Part shown: piece after piece, positions 34,268 to 45,750 of the stretch
How the letters are laid out: the number at the start of each line of letters is the position of its first letter
Numbering within the stretch: the stretch's first letter is position 1
NCBI GenBank assembly: GCA_029959085.1
Contig: JARWIR010000050.1
Location: 2,790,001-2,854,000, forward strand
Origin: Nemophila menziesii
Lineage: Eukaryota; Streptophyta; Magnoliopsida; Boraginales; Hydrophyllaceae
DNA: 64,000 bases
Direction: 5' to 3'
The notes under the pieces: model-generated
Database searches by the model: none
What the model was told of the DNA's origin: nothing
The model's input: the letters and a program-made list of their open reading frames with translations, nothing else
Position numbers and translations under genes: made by a program

Positions 34268-34624
34268 TCATTTTGCGACTTGTGTATCAGTTTGAATTTT
34301 TGAAGATGGGTTCCTGATTAAAGTCTCCCCTTTTAACGCAGCAACATATCTATCATTTGTATCTTCCTTTCTTTGTATCTCTCCAAGATATTCCATTAAT
34401 CGTTCTTTATTAATCTGTCCCATCATTACGTTTTGGGGAAGGGGTTTAAGACGGAGTTTAGCTTCAAGATCGGGATTGGTGGAATTTGTGAATTGCATAA
34501 CACCGTAGCCAATGATACCGGGAATGACGCCGCACACGGCGGCGAAACCGAAGAAGAACGGCTTTGATTCCTTCGTCTTATAAACTAGCCACCTCCACGC
34601 TCCACTCTTCATAAATATCGACAT
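34268..34624 (-). CDS. Small one-membrane-span protein, probably organellar, conserved-looking but unnamed
   Basis: An intact 118-residue frame. It has a basic head (MKSGAWRWLVYKTKESK), then one hydrophobic segment at about residues 23-43 (PFFFGFAAVCGVIPGIIGYG), then a charged soluble tail (INKERLMEYLGEIQRKEDTN, DRYVAALKGETL). A basic, aromatic N-terminus with a single span suggests the mitochondrial inner membrane, but this is inference. The family was not recognised by name. Upstream, a 5' UTR exon at about 34800-34870 ending at AAAAGTAAGAT and an acceptor TTTAG near 34640 suggest one leader intron. Clean codons and no interruptions argue for a real gene. LINE copy 2 ends 420 bases downstream. 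Confidence 0.75.
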   Translation of the reverse strand: MSIFMKSGAWRWLVYKTKESKPFFFGFAAVCGVIPGIIGYGVMQFTNSTNPDLEAKLRLKPLPQNVMMGQINKERLMEYLGEIQRKEDTNDRYVAALKGETLIRNPSSKIQTDTQVAK

Positions 34625-34874
34625 CTTCTCTCTATCTAAATATGATTGCAGTTGAATTGTTAATATAATTTTGAATAGAAAACAATAAGATGTTTAAAAC
34701 AAAATAGATTCATAAAAATGAAATTACAAATATAAGTAAAAAGAGGATATCATTGAAGAAATGAGAACTTGGATGTATCTTACTTTTAAATTTATGGAAC
34801 AGATGTAACGGCGGCGTGAGTTGAATCTGCAGATGCGAAAGATGAAGTGATTAAGTTGAATAAAACCGACCCAA

Positions 34875-35094
34875 CCCAGATATATAATGAGGAAATTGGG
34901 TTAAAAAAAAGTAAATTGGGTAAAAATACCCTAAACCCTTAATTTTAGAGAAACGTCTATATTAACTTTGGCCTCTTCATTAATACATTAACACATGACA
35001 AAAAAAAAGGCTTTTATTTTCTTAGGCTTACGGAACTACACAATACTCACAAAAACTTTAATATAAGTATTTGTTAAAAAAATTCTAATAAAAG
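34875..35094. other. Intergenic, AT-rich
   Basis: Nothing recognised. Confidence 0.5.
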
Positions 35095-35809
35095 TAGAGG
35101 TGAGCAAATGAGATCCGGAAAACCAAACCGAACTAAAAAAACCAAAACCGAATAACCAAATGGTTCGGTTTATAATTTTTTTAAACCGAATTTTTTGGTT
35201 TGGTTTGGTTTACTACGCATAAACCGAACCACAAAAACCGAACAAACGAAGGAAAAAATAGGGAATGTGTGAACTTTTTTTATAAGAATTATGTAAGAGA
35301 AACTTTTGTTGAAAATTTATCATCTACCTACAAAATTTTAGTTATACTATTCGATGGTGCTATTAGTGAGAATTTTTTTTATATCACTTAAAATTATAAG
35401 TATTCATTACTTGACTGATTTTATAAATCATGGTTGTATGAAGTAGGAAGTAAAAGATTAAATTTATTGTAGTATTGTAAATTAAGATAAGTATGGTTAG
35501 ATTATAAGTTATATTTAATTGATATACTAATAGCCCACATGGACAAGTAATAGTAGCATAATTGTATTGGAATATTAGTCTCTATTGGAGAAGGTATTTC
35601 AAGAAATATGGTGAAAATATTATTAACCAAGCATTCGAATTCGAAGAGAACCAAAATCGAACTGAAACGAACCGATTCGGAACCAAAAACCGCACGTGGA
35701 ACCAAATGCGAATCACCCGGTTTGGTTATTAAATTATAAAAAACCAAAATATTCGCTTCGGTTCCGGTTTTTGCCAAAAACCGAGACGAACCAAACCATG
35801 TTCACCCCT
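35095..35809. mobile_element. hAT-like non-autonomous element (MITE) rich in AACCGAACC
   Basis: Ends are imperfect inverted repeats: TAGAGGTGAGCAAATG at the left, and CATGTTCACCCCT at the right, which reads AGGGGTGAACATG on the other strand. Flanks AATAAAAG (left) and AAAAAAAG (right) give an 8-bp duplication with one mismatch, the hAT length. Sub-terminal CGGTTTGGTTCGGTTT-type motifs occur in both arms. No transposase. Confidence 0.65.
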
Positions 35810-36000
35810 AAAAAAAGTACCTAATTGTTAAATGAAGCTTTTAATAATTCATTTTATTAAAAATGCCTAATATAATAATTATTTATAAAAAACATCATTT
35901 TTATATTTTTTTTATACCTTTACTACCCTTATTATTAAATATATTATTTTAGTTTTAATACAATATTTATTTTTAAATATTAAACAAATAATAGGGTAGT

Positions 36001-36113
36001 TCCACCACCACCACCCCTACCCCCACCACTACCACTACTACCACTACCACCACCACCACTACCATGTATTTAACTACCACAACCACAACCACCACCACCA
36101 CCAACACCAACAC
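36001..36113. repeat. CCA/CTA-rich imperfect microsatellite
   Basis: Imperfect CCACCACCACTACC-type tract, part of the left arm of copy A and mirrored as GGTGGTGG in copy B. Confidence 0.85.
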
Positions 36114-36461
36114 CTACTACTAATTCCATCACAGACTCGCGCGTCTGTGAATTTTTTTTTTAAAATCATCATAACTAATTCAAAAAATCATAAAAATAGA
36201 AAATTTCCATTTTTGGATAAAGTAGAATAATATTTACGTTTATGATTATTTTTATTTTTTTTTCAGAAACCGAATTTCATGTTTAAAACATGAAATTCAC
36301 TGTTTGAAATAGTGATGTTTTTCGCAAACATGAAATTCATTTTTCAAAACATGAAATTCACTGTTCAAAACATGAAATTCCGTGTCTGCGAAAAAATTCA
36401 AAAATTCAGAAAAAATCATAGACGTAAATATTAATTTGCTTTATCCAAATGTATAAATTTT

Positions 36462-37616
36462 GAGATTATTACCCAATGGGTCTTGAAATCACCATCTCGT
36501 GACCTAACAAGACCGCCTTTTTAGCCTCTTCTTACTAAAGGCCACAACAGAAAATTAACACTACCTTTCAAAATCCCAATTACTATCTTACCCCTTTTTG
36601 TTTTTATTGTCCTATATATACTATTTTTTATAAAAAAAATAATTAAAAGCCTAATTACTCTTCCTCTCTTCCTAATAAAGCAATTACTATAGTTTTTTAA
36701 AAGTGTTATCTTTCATTCCATTTTTCGAAGAATATTAGGAATTGCTTTATTTTCATGTATTTCATTCCTTTTGCTCACGGTAAATTAGCTTTGTTTTTAT
36801 TAATTTTTTATTTTTGTCTCTTGTTTAAATTTAATACTCAACAAAATATAATTTCTTTTATTTATTTTTTCATTTTTCTTATTTAAATAGGTAGTCGTAA
36901 TTTTTTTAGTATTGGTTACACTGTACTCAACACTTTTGTCTTTATACTCAGTAAAGTTACTAAGCAAACGAGCATACTCAGTAAAGTCACACAACAAAAA
37001 AAGTCGAATACTCAGCAAATTTTTTCGACACTTAGAGCTTTTATCGATACTCAACAACTTTTTTCATGCTCAGTAGTCCATGCTCGATAACTTTTTCCAT
37101 GCTCAGTACCCCAGGCTCAGAACTTTTTTTTACGCTCATAACTTTTTTTCACGCCCAGAACTTTTTCCATGCTTAGAACTTTTTTTCGATAATCAGCAAC
37201 TTTTTCCATGCCAGTAGCCCAGACTCAGAATTTTTTTTCACGCTCAGAAATTTATTTAACGCTCAGAACTTTATTATACGCTCAGAACTTTATTCTACGC
37301 TTAGAACTTTATTCTACGCTCAGAACTTTATTCCACACTCAGAACTTTTTCCGGAGGTGGCCGGCGGTGATCGGTGGTTGTGGTCGGAGTTGGAAATTAT
37401 TTGATAATTAATGAAGGAGGAGAGAGAAAAATGATAAAGGAGGAGATAGATTAATGGTAATGGAGGAGAGAGAAAGAATCTATTTTTTTGTCTTATATGC
37501 ACTAAAAGGGTAATTATGACATTGGATATCTTATTGGCCTCTAAGAAGGAGAGCGAAATTGGCTAGCTTCTATGTGGCACTATAACATTCTTTAAGACCC
37601 TTTAGGTAATTGACCC
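36462..37616. mobile_element. MULE-like non-autonomous element nested in fold-back copy A
   Basis: It is flanked by the 9-bp duplication ATAAATTTT (36453-36461 and 37617-37625). The ends are inverted: TTACCCAATGGGTCTTGAAA at the left against TTACCTAAAGGGTCTTAAAG read from the right end (20 of 27 positions over the full end). The 9-bp length is the Mutator hallmark. Removing it joins ATCCAAATGT to TTATTTTTCTAATTG, as in copy B. The interior has no transposase; it carries a minisatellite and a GC-rich patch (GGAGGTGGCCGGCGGTGATC, 37352 region) of possible gene origin. Confidence 0.75.
37040..37350. repeat. Short-period minisatellite, unit about 18-20 bp
   Basis: Degenerate copies of CGCTCAGAACTTTATTCTA, earlier as CATGCTCAGTAACTTTTTC, in at least twelve tandem units. 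Confidence 0.8.
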
Positions 37617-37830
37617 ATAAATTTTTTATTTTTCTAATTGTTTTAGAATTAGTTATGATGATTTAAAAAAAAAAATCACGGACGCGCGCGTGTGTATTAG
37701 TTTTTGGTTTTTTTTTTCTTTTTTCTTTTTTTTAATTACTATTTGTATGGGTATTTTGGGTTGGGCCTGTTTTTTATAAAAAGTCTTATTCTATGCACCT
37801 TTTTATTAATAGATTTTTTAATAGGTATTT

Positions 37831-38177
37831 TTTGATTATTAGCTCTTTAACTATTCTGTTAGAACCCAACTAAAAAAAATAAAAAGATCAAAAAACCTCT
37901 CTTTTTATTAACAGTGAAAAAGTAATTCGAGTAAGACTTTCATCCTATATTGGATAGTCCAATATTAACATCATAACCATTAATTATATTGATAAAACAC
38001 ATGCCATTGCATTAATTAGGTAGTTATTATTATTAGTTTTTGCATGACATATACATTGGGTATGTGTCGCAATACGATTGGTATTGGATCATCCAATATT
38101 GGATGGAACTTTTTTTCAAAAGCAAAACCAAAAACAAAAACCCCATCACGATTTGAAAATCAGATTATTCACCCCCT

Positions 38178-38184
<7 letters not shown>
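37831..38184. other. Intergenic, nothing firm
   Basis: Several ATATTGGAT/ATCCAATATTGGAT inverted words near 37950-38105, but no element ends could be defined. Confidence 0.4.

Positions 38185-38228
<44 letters not shown>
38185..38228. repeat. CT dinucleotide microsatellite
   Basis: About 22 uninterrupted CT units after a C run. Confidence 0.97.
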
Positions 38229-38232
<4 letters not shown>

Positions 38233-38689
38233 AGGAAAAACAAACAAAACGAAATCTTTTTCACCTCAGATCGGAGCCTCTCTCGCATTGGAACAACAAA
38301 CAAACAAAAAAAAAATCTTTTCCCCCTTAGATCCTACCTGGACCATCCTCCACCATCATCAAGCACCGCTGTCGTCGCCTAGACCATTCTCTACCATCAT
38401 CAAACGTCGTCAGAAGGCTTTTACCGTATGAGAAGTGATGCCATGTGAGTGAAGAAATTTTCTTTTTCTTTTTTGTTCCAATACGAGTAAAAAGACTTTC
38501 TTTTTTGTTCCAAATCGAGTGTGAAGAGATGGTATAAAGACTTTTTTTTTTGTTACAAATCAAGTGTGAAGAGATGGTATGTACCAAAGAGATTTGTTTT
38601 TTTGTTTTGAAGTAAGAAATCTGTTTGGCAGAACTGCTAAAAATGGTACTTACCCAAGAGATTTCCATTCAGATATTTGTTTCAATACG

Positions 38690-38965
38690 AGAGTAAAGAG
38701 ATTTCTTTTTAATTTTTGTTTCTAGTTCGAGTGTGAAGAGATTTCTATTTGTTTTTTGTTCCACCGAGTGTTAAGAGATTTCTATTTGTTTTTTGTTCCA
38801 TTGAGTTGTGAAGAGATTTCCATTTGTTTTTTGTTCCACCGAGTTGTGAAGAGATTTCTATTTATTTTTTGTTCCACCGAGTTGTGAAGAGATTTCTATT
38901 TGTTTTTTATTCCACCGAGTTGTGAAGAGATTCCTACATGTTTTTTGTTCCACCGAGTAAAGAGA
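38690..38965. repeat. 38-bp minisatellite
   Basis: About seven tandem copies of GAGTTGTGAAGAGATTTCTA followed by TTTGTTTTTTGTTCCACC, with looser copies from 38440. Confidence 0.92.
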
Positions 38966-39825
38966 ATTTTTTTGTTATTTTTTTCCAATGCGAGTGTAAC
39001 AAATTATTTTTTGTTGCTGTAAAGTTTGGCACAACTGCTGGAGATACTTTGAATTCAGTACATGCCCAGCTGGGTATATACCTAACACATGCATAGACTT
39101 AAATATGAACAAAACCCAGTGGATTTGTTGGGTACGTACCTAGTGGATTTGTATGGTACGTAGCAAGTGGATCTTGGGTACCGAATGTTGTAGTGGGGAC
39201 ATACCTGTTAGGTTGATTTGTTTGTGATATTTGTTGTGTTTATAGTTGTCGGATCGGTATGTACTCAGTAGACCTTGACACAGTAGCTTGGATTGGGTTA
39301 TCTAAATAAATACGGATTTATCTCCCATATTTTGAATTGGGTACGTACAAGTTGGGTACATACCCAAAACGAACATTGACCTTGACATCGACAAAAATCA
39401 TTTGAGTTTATGAAAATGTTCTTAGGGACGTATCATGCAATTATATAAAGATTGACTATATAAAAATCATAAGTACGTACCCAGATAGTATTATAACCTA
39501 AGTAGAATATTAAAAAAAAGGTACAAAAATTACTTGAGTACGTACCAGACAGAAATTACTTGGGTACGTAGCAAACAGAAATTACTTGAGTACGTACCAA
39601 ATGACAAATTGAAAAAGGGGTATAGAGATAAAAAAACAAACCAGAAAATTAGACTTAGGCCCTTTATCGGATTTTTTTTAGTTGGGTCTTTAAAAATATT
39701 TTTTTTTGAAATTGAGACTTTTAAAAGTAATTTCCTCAAAAAAAATATACATAAAGCCCAAAAGGCCCAAAACATAGAATGCTTTCGAATTTAATAGGCA
39801 GTTCCAATAATTTTCATTTAATAAA
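38966..39825. other. Noncoding with scattered GGTACGTACC-type words and a short tandem array
   Basis: At 39527-39605 three tandem copies of a 31-bp unit read ATTACTTGAGTACGTACCA-like. Similar GTACGTACC words occur between 39130 and 39490. No gene was seen. Confidence 0.6.
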
Positions 39826-40046
39826 ATAGGCGATCGTTGGGCTAATTAGGTCAATGTTGGATGGCAGTTGGTATACTTAAAGGTGTGTAAGGAATTATAT
39901 AAAATGTATTTTAAAGAAATTTAGAGCATTTTATTGTTGAGTATAGGAATATTTGAATAACTATGAAAGAAAGTGGTAAATAAAACCATAATCGATTCGT
40001 CTTGAATTATAGTTTTTCAAAAATAAGGAGGGTGCTTCAATTATGG
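39826..40046 (+). repeat. Dispersed repeat, copy 1 of a direct pair
   Basis: Begins GGCGATCGTTGGGCTAATTA. The downstream words CAATGTTGGATGGCAGTTGG, TATACTTAA and ATAATCGATTCGT recur in the same order at 43242-43463. Confidence 0.85.
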
Positions 40047-40600
40047 TTTGATTAAAAATCTTTATCCCTAATTTGAAAAAGCTTGCTTATCCATTTGACT
40101 TTGACTATTTGTGTGGGTATATTGTTAAATGTCTAGGTTGCGTTGAGGTTAGAGCGTGACAATTGACGAAGAAGGAAATGGAATTCGTTCTCGTGTTGGA
40201 AAGTTTAGTTTGTTCGCAGTCTAGTTTGATCACTAATCATTTCACCTTAACCTCCGTAGTCGAAACCCACTTTATAGGTTATTCGAGAGAATTTGCGATA
40301 TTTTACATTTCTATGGGATATGTTAATCGTGATTAGATACATTTTCATGGTATTAGAATTTCGGACCCCCATTGAATTCTTAATGACGACATATATAAGT
40401 GAGTGTTTGGATGGTTTAAATGAAGACATACCGATAAAAATGAATCCTCCATTCTGTCTTGTGGTCGGGGTAGGGTAGGAATGTTGTTATTTTCACTATC
40501 CGGTATATGTAAGTATTCATGTGTAAACATCTATCAAGTACTGTATGGTATTATCAATAAAGAAAGAATTTTCTTCCAACCAAAAAAATTCTCAACTTAT
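40047..40600 (+). other. Possible retroelement tail, unassigned
   Basis: Decayed sequence ending in ATCAATAAAGAAAGAATTTTC and an A-run at 40584-40590, like a LINE 3' end. No protein similarity could be recovered. Confidence 0.35.
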
Positions 40601-40859
40601 CCACTTACAATCAAACAAAGACATGGTTAAAGTACAATAAAATAAAATTAGACATAATGGAACACATTTTTCAAAACTAAAATCTACAAAAATAACTTTC
40701 CCATATGTGCATAACATACAAACGGTAAAACAATTAAACAAGATACCATTCGCTACAACACAACAATATTAGATATTTGAAGTTTGTTTACCTAATAAAA
40801 TTAGATAATATCTCAACTCTATTACCCATCAGAAGATTAATGACCATGCTCCTTTGAAA
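40601..40859. other. AT-rich intergenic
   Basis: Nothing recognised. Confidence 0.4.
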
Positions 40860-42112
40860 AGTGGTTGAAAAAATTTATTAAACACTTGAGAGACAATAAA
40901 CACATAAGAGAAAAGAGATAGAAAATCCACTAAAGACCACAAACACAACACGAGAAATAAAAATTAAAGAGAGAGTTAAAGATTACTCAAACATATATAG
41001 TGGATCTAAATCTCGAGAGCCTAATACACTACCTAAGGTCTTCCCCTTAGGATTTTCAAAACTTCTATTCCACTAAGCTTGTATATCTGAGATTAGAACC
41101 CGATACAATGATACGTTTTACGGTTTTTTCACAACCCGATAGTTGAAGAACTCAAGTTAGATCCTGTGTGCACTTATACACACAAGTAACCCCTTCCAAC
41201 AAAGGCTGTCTTCTCCCTCTCTTCTAAAATCTAGCCCTAGAGCTAAATTCTAATCTAGATGAGAGTATTAATGATGGGTGTTAAAATAGGGTTCTACAAA
41301 GATAATCCCACTCCTTAAAGATATAATAGATCAATGATAAAATCAAGCCTTCAACGATGATAAGAAGTTCTATTGTTGAATGCTTGATAAGTGATTGATT
41401 AAACTTGAATTGAATGCTTAAAAGTGTAGTAGATATGGAGGTTGAAGATGTGGTTAAAGCTCTCTTGAAGTGGGGGGGGGGGGGGGTTATACAGCCTTAG
41501 ATGATGCCCATTATGTTGTAATTCTAGTTCTTTTTTCGCAGAAATGGTATAACATTTTGTGAAAAAACAGGGTGTTTTGGAAGGATGGTACTATTTGCTT
41601 GTTGCACATTTAATGATCCAACACACCTCTTTTTTGATAAGAAGACCTATTTTTCCAGAAATCGGGTACCCATTTTGTTTAGGGATGCCAGATATAATGG
41701 TTTTGTCGATTAACTCTGGGTTTCTTTTGGTTTCTTCCAAAAACGGTATAACGATTTTGTACGCAAAACAAATACCGATTTTGATTCTCTATGCCTATTT
41801 TGAGGGGTACAAGGTTACCGATTTTGAACATAACTTACAACTACCTTACATATTTATCATTTGGTTGAACGGACAAACTTTCTATAAAAGACATGTTTGA
41901 CAAGCATTTTGGGACAAGAAATAGTATATCAAGAGGAATAAGAAATAAACACATAGAAAGATATTGAAAATGTGATTTTATTGAGAAATGAATGAATGAT
42001 TTTGGTGCAAATATTTTCAATAAAATGATGCATTTGAGAGAGATAAAGAAGAAGGATAATAATTTGTCACATTAACACAATTAATGTATAATTTAGAAAA
42101 AAATTGTCAACA
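40860..42112 (-). repeat. Old degraded SIRE-type copia LTR
   Basis: Shared landmarks with the young copia LTR in the same order: the GTGGATC/CACTACCTAAGG block with CCCCTTAGGATTTTCAAA (41018-41060), the primed AACCCGATAC area, and the end TTTGTCACATTAACACA ... TTGTCAACA at 42112. A PPT-like TTCTCCTTCTTTTCGATGAT follows, as CTCCCCCTTTTTGATGATG follows the young LTR. The left end is not clear. A 16-base G run lies at 41471-41486. Diverged CGGTATA/CGGGTACCC words at 41540-41760 occupy the place of the palindrome cluster. Confidence 0.72.
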
Positions 42113-42430
42113 TTCTCCTTCTTTTCGATGATAACAAAATTATGAACAAAGAGATCATGATCAAGAAATGAACATAATGCATGAAATAAGATATACCTTT
42201 TCTTACCCATATTTGAGTAAAATCGTGAGTGAACTTCTTCCCCCCCCCCCCTTGTCTTCATAAAAAATAATTAGATAAGGATAAAATAATAGCAAGAAAA
42301 TGAGAAGCCTAAAGAATGATCATACCAATTTATCCTCTTCAAACATGAAATTAGCCAATAACAAGTTCAACTTCACTCTTCAAACAAAATAATTTATGGT
42401 GCGAAAAAAAGAAATACCGTAGTAAACTAT
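42113..42430 (-). other. Remnant of the old SIRE-type internal region
   Basis: Purine tracts on the minus strand (42113-42127 and the C-run at 42241-42252 followed by TTGTCTTCAT) mirror the repeated tracts of the young element. No coding frame. Confidence 0.55.
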
Positions 42431-43241
42431 TAAAACCTCACATCTCCATAACGTGATGTACACCACATAAACATGAAATTCACGTGTGTGACGTAGTGGC
42501 TGATGTCGATGTGGTTTTTTGGCATCATCATTATGGGTTTCATGGGTGTATATGTGGGTTGAATTTTGAGGGGCGAGAAGTGAAGGTTGAGAGTTGGAGG
42601 CAGAGGGTACATAATATATATGGTTCTGAAAGCAGCTACAAAGGGAGAATGGTGCAGTCGCCTTTGGAAGGATAGGGTGGCATAGTGGCGTGGTATGATG
42701 GGAATAGGTGGGGCTTCGGGTGCTTTCGTAGATTGGGATGGCAGACGAGACGAAAGAGGTTTTTGTTTTGGTAAAGGCGGTGTTCGACGGGTATCGTGTT
42801 GGTGGTAATGGTAAGGTTTGGGTTGGTGGGTCGGGATAAAATTTGGACGGCTTGGGGCTATGTGGCTTGGCACGTTTTTATGGAGGGGATTGACTTAGGG
42901 GTTAGGACGATGTTTCTGTGAGGCTTTTCAATCTTCTCGATACGATTAATGATCGTTGTAGAAGAAAGGTAGCGGTTGAGGGGCTTAGGAATTCAGTATG
43001 AAGCGGTGTTTCGTCACGCTATGTTGGATTAACAGCATAGGGGTGGTTTGTTGAAATGGGGACGGTAAAACAACCTGCGATTTTGGGTCTGGTACAGTCT
43101 AGGGGATTTGTGGGTGATTCAAATATATTGAGATGGATAGTAGAATAAGGGAAATAAAGATGTTGGATCGTAAAAGAGCTGATGGCTCAAGGATAATGTG
43201 AAGAGATGGGTAATTAGGTCTTTTGGGTCATTTAGGATTAG
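42431..43241. other. GC-richer decayed sequence, unassigned
   Basis: Composition differs from its surroundings (G-rich on the plus strand), with no intact frame or recognised protein. Probably an old transposon body adjoining the repeat at 43242. Confidence 0.4.
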
Positions 43242-43463
43242 TTAGGTAATCATTGGGCTAGTTGGGTCAATGTTGGATGGCAGTTGGTATACTTAAGATG
43301 GGTAAGAAATTATATAAAACGTATTTTAAAGGAATTTGGATTATGACTGTCAGTTTATTGTTGAATATATGTATATTCGAATAGCTATGAAAGGGAGTGG
43401 TAAATGATACTATAATCGATTCGTTTTGATCTAGAGTTTCTTCGAAACAAGGGAGTGGTTAAT
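43242..43463 (+). repeat. Dispersed repeat, copy 2 of the direct pair
   Basis: Matches 39826-40046 in word order with substitutions and small indels. Confidence 0.85.
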
Positions 43464-43989
43464 TGACTAAACAAAATTGCAAAATGAGAAAAAAAAAATA
43501 GATGTGAAAAGTCCGACGCCTTGCTTTTACGTCTCATTTAGAATGCAAGAACAAACTAGTTATACAAAATATAACCCCACCCCGAGAGTTTATACTTAAG
43601 AGGATGAAATTGAGAACTTTGGAATATTATTCTCAACCTTCATCTTTCCCTTTTAAATGATAGTAGATTTGTTAGAAACATGCACTAATGAGCACTAGTT
43701 GTCTAGCTTTCGAACTTAAAGTAGATATAACTCTTTCTATAAACTACAATTTCCCTTTTCCTAGGTAATACAACCGTTTACCTAATCAATAAAAAGGACT
43801 AAAATGGTCGACTGAATAAAAAAAGATACATATTGAAGATTATTACAAGCTGCTACATGAATCTTCTTCTCTACTAGACATGAATCTTTTGCCATCTAAG
43901 CAGAAAAACTTCAATATCACAAAACTCTAACCAATTAGAAACAGAACTAACCACACATTTTCTACATTATTCAAAGATATTTCAGATCA
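43464..43989. other. Intergenic, downstream flank of the BBX gene
   Basis: No coding or repeat signal. It probably contains the 3' UTR of the minus-strand gene. Confidence 0.5.
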
Positions 43990-45148
43990 TCAAAAACTTA
44001 TGGGACTCAATGGATCATAATCAAAAGCATCACCGGCTTTAATAAACCTTCCCTTTACACGCCTTCTACCATCAGCTCTTGTCTTACGTGAAGCATATCT
44101 TACTCTTTTATCAAATCTATGTCACAATCACAAATAAAATTAACCAACACATTCAAATTATATAGTTTAGACAATAATAAGAGAAAAGTAAAACTAATCT
44201 TACTGTCGCATCTTTTTCTTTTCTTGATAACGCATTACAGCATTACTTCTTGTCCTAACTGAAGATGAACATAACCATGGCGGGTCCCCCTTAGATGCAC
44301 CACAATCTTGATAATCTTTAACATTACTCTCTAATGAAAGATTCGAATGTTGTCTTGTAAAATACATATTCGGATCTGTTTTACAGCTCATCATAGATTC
44401 TCCTGATACTCCATTATTTACTCCTTCCTATAACAAATAACTATTAGTTCATACGAATTACTATTAAATTAATTTTTTTCTCTAATTTACCTGATGTGAA
44501 TTTTGAGGGTTGGAATTTACAATACAAATATTGTTTGTCCCAAATATATCATCCATATCATCATCAATTTTATTAAGATTTGCACCAAAAAAATCTTCAT
44601 AATTCTCTATACTTAAATTAACTTCATCAATATTGAAATTATCCTCATTGTCACATAGCTTCGTCTCTTTTGTTTCAAAAACCTGCAAAACAAAAAATTG
44701 GACTTTAAAAATAAATTCCAATTCATAATTTCATATATATTAAACTTCTATTTACCTTGAGAGAATTATCCGTAATTTTCATTAAACTCATTGCTTGTTC
44801 ACAAGTAGAGTTAGTTTCATTATCAAGAAGAAAAGCCCACATAGTAGAAAGTTCATCAGCTGAAGGGCATCCAGAGTAACAATTAACTGCTTGTCTTTTA
44901 TGTGTATTTGAATCTGAGGAATGTGTTGACCAATCACAATCTGGACAAAGAGAAATTTTCTCTTCGATACATCTAATTAAAGCTGCTTGTGAATTGCATC
45001 TTTCACATACAAGTGTTCTTGAGTGACGAAGTGCAAGGGCATTTGCGGAATGAATATTTCTATCGCAAGATAAACATAAACTAGCTGCGTCTGATCTACA
45101 ATAAACTATTGATCTTTGCTCTCCACAAAAATCACATAGATAACCCAT
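43990..45148 (-). CDS. B-box/CCT transcription factor, CONSTANS-LIKE 9 type (BBX7/8 group), four exons
   Basis: Coding exons are 45148-44756, 44682-44491, 44427-44204 and 44116-43990, all with GT/AG borders and consistent phase, giving 311 residues. Residues about 1-45 form B-box 1 ([20 protein letters not shown]), and about 46-88 B-box 2 ([20 protein letters not shown] then CPDCDWSTH), each with the zinc-binding Cys/His set. An acidic middle follows. The CCT domain at the end spans exons 3 and 4 ([14 protein letters not shown] joined to [19 protein letters not shown]). The start [13 protein letters not shown] and the motif [13 protein letters not shown] place it with COL9/COL10. These nuclear regulators act in flowering time and light response. 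A 5' UTR intron (donor CTCAGGTAAGC near 45260, acceptor AATGCAG near 45184) is likely. The shorter length than COL9 (about 370) is mostly in the middle. Confidence 0.92.
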
Positions 45149-45299
45149 ACGGAGACTATTAATTGTTGGAAATAGAAGTATCTGCATTAAGGAAATGAAT
45201 ATGATTAAGGGGTTTTTAATCAAGTAAACCAAATAATTGAATTAAAAACAACGCTTACCTGAGCAATTAGAAAAATATAATTTACAACTTTACGAACAA

Positions 45300-45750
45300 A
45301 CTTAATCAGTGAAGTAAAGTAGATGAGGCCCTTTTAGCAGCTTTACAAATATAAACCCTAGTGAGCAAGCAAGGGAAACAATAAGAAAGTGAAAAAATAT
45401 CTGACCTTTCAATAAAAATATCTATTTGTATATCTCTTTCGCTATCAGTTGTGGCCTGTGAGTGTTTTTTTTTTTTCGGTCGGGTGGCCTGTGAGTGTTT
45501 TTGTTTGTATAGTTGGTTCTCTTTAAAAGCACGAACAATGATGTCTTTATTTTAGGTTTTTAAATTTAGATTTGAAAACCCAATTTAAAGACCTATTGTT
45601 AAAATCGGGTTTTTAAATTATTATCAATACTCAATACCAAAGGTTTGGTTTTAAATTTGAGTTTTTATATAAAAAATACTAATAATTATATACATTATTT
45701 TAATTTCATAATTTATATTAATAAATTAATTTAAAAGCTAATTATAGATT
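45300..45750. other. BBX promoter side, then AT-rich sequence
   Basis: No further gene. TTTTTTTTTTTCGGTCGGGTGGCCTGTGAGTG-like duplication: GGCCTGTGAGTGTTTTT occurs twice, at 45452 and 45486. Confidence 0.5.

Larger units (their letters stand above)
35861..37830. repeat. Fold-back repeat family, copy A (interrupted by a MULE-like element)
   Basis: The termini AATGCCTA... and ...TAGGTATTT are inverted. Inside, the arms carry GCGCGTCTGTGAATTTTTTT with CATAACTAATTC, mirrored at 37650-37690 as GAATTAGTTATGATGA then ATCACGGACGCGCGCG. The left arm includes a CCA-rich tract (36001-36110). Copy B at 45751-46569 matches both arms, in opposite orientation. There is no coding capacity, and no terminal duplication could be fixed. 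Confidence 0.7.

Noticed and set aside
38044..38431. Two overlapping plus-strand frames with Ser-Leu runs
   Set aside because: Both read through the CT microsatellite.
45149..45232. Upstream in-frame extension of the BBX gene (MVYLIKNPL...)
   Set aside because: The extension crosses a good splice acceptor (AATGCAG) and family members start at MGYLCDFCG, so 45148 was chosen.
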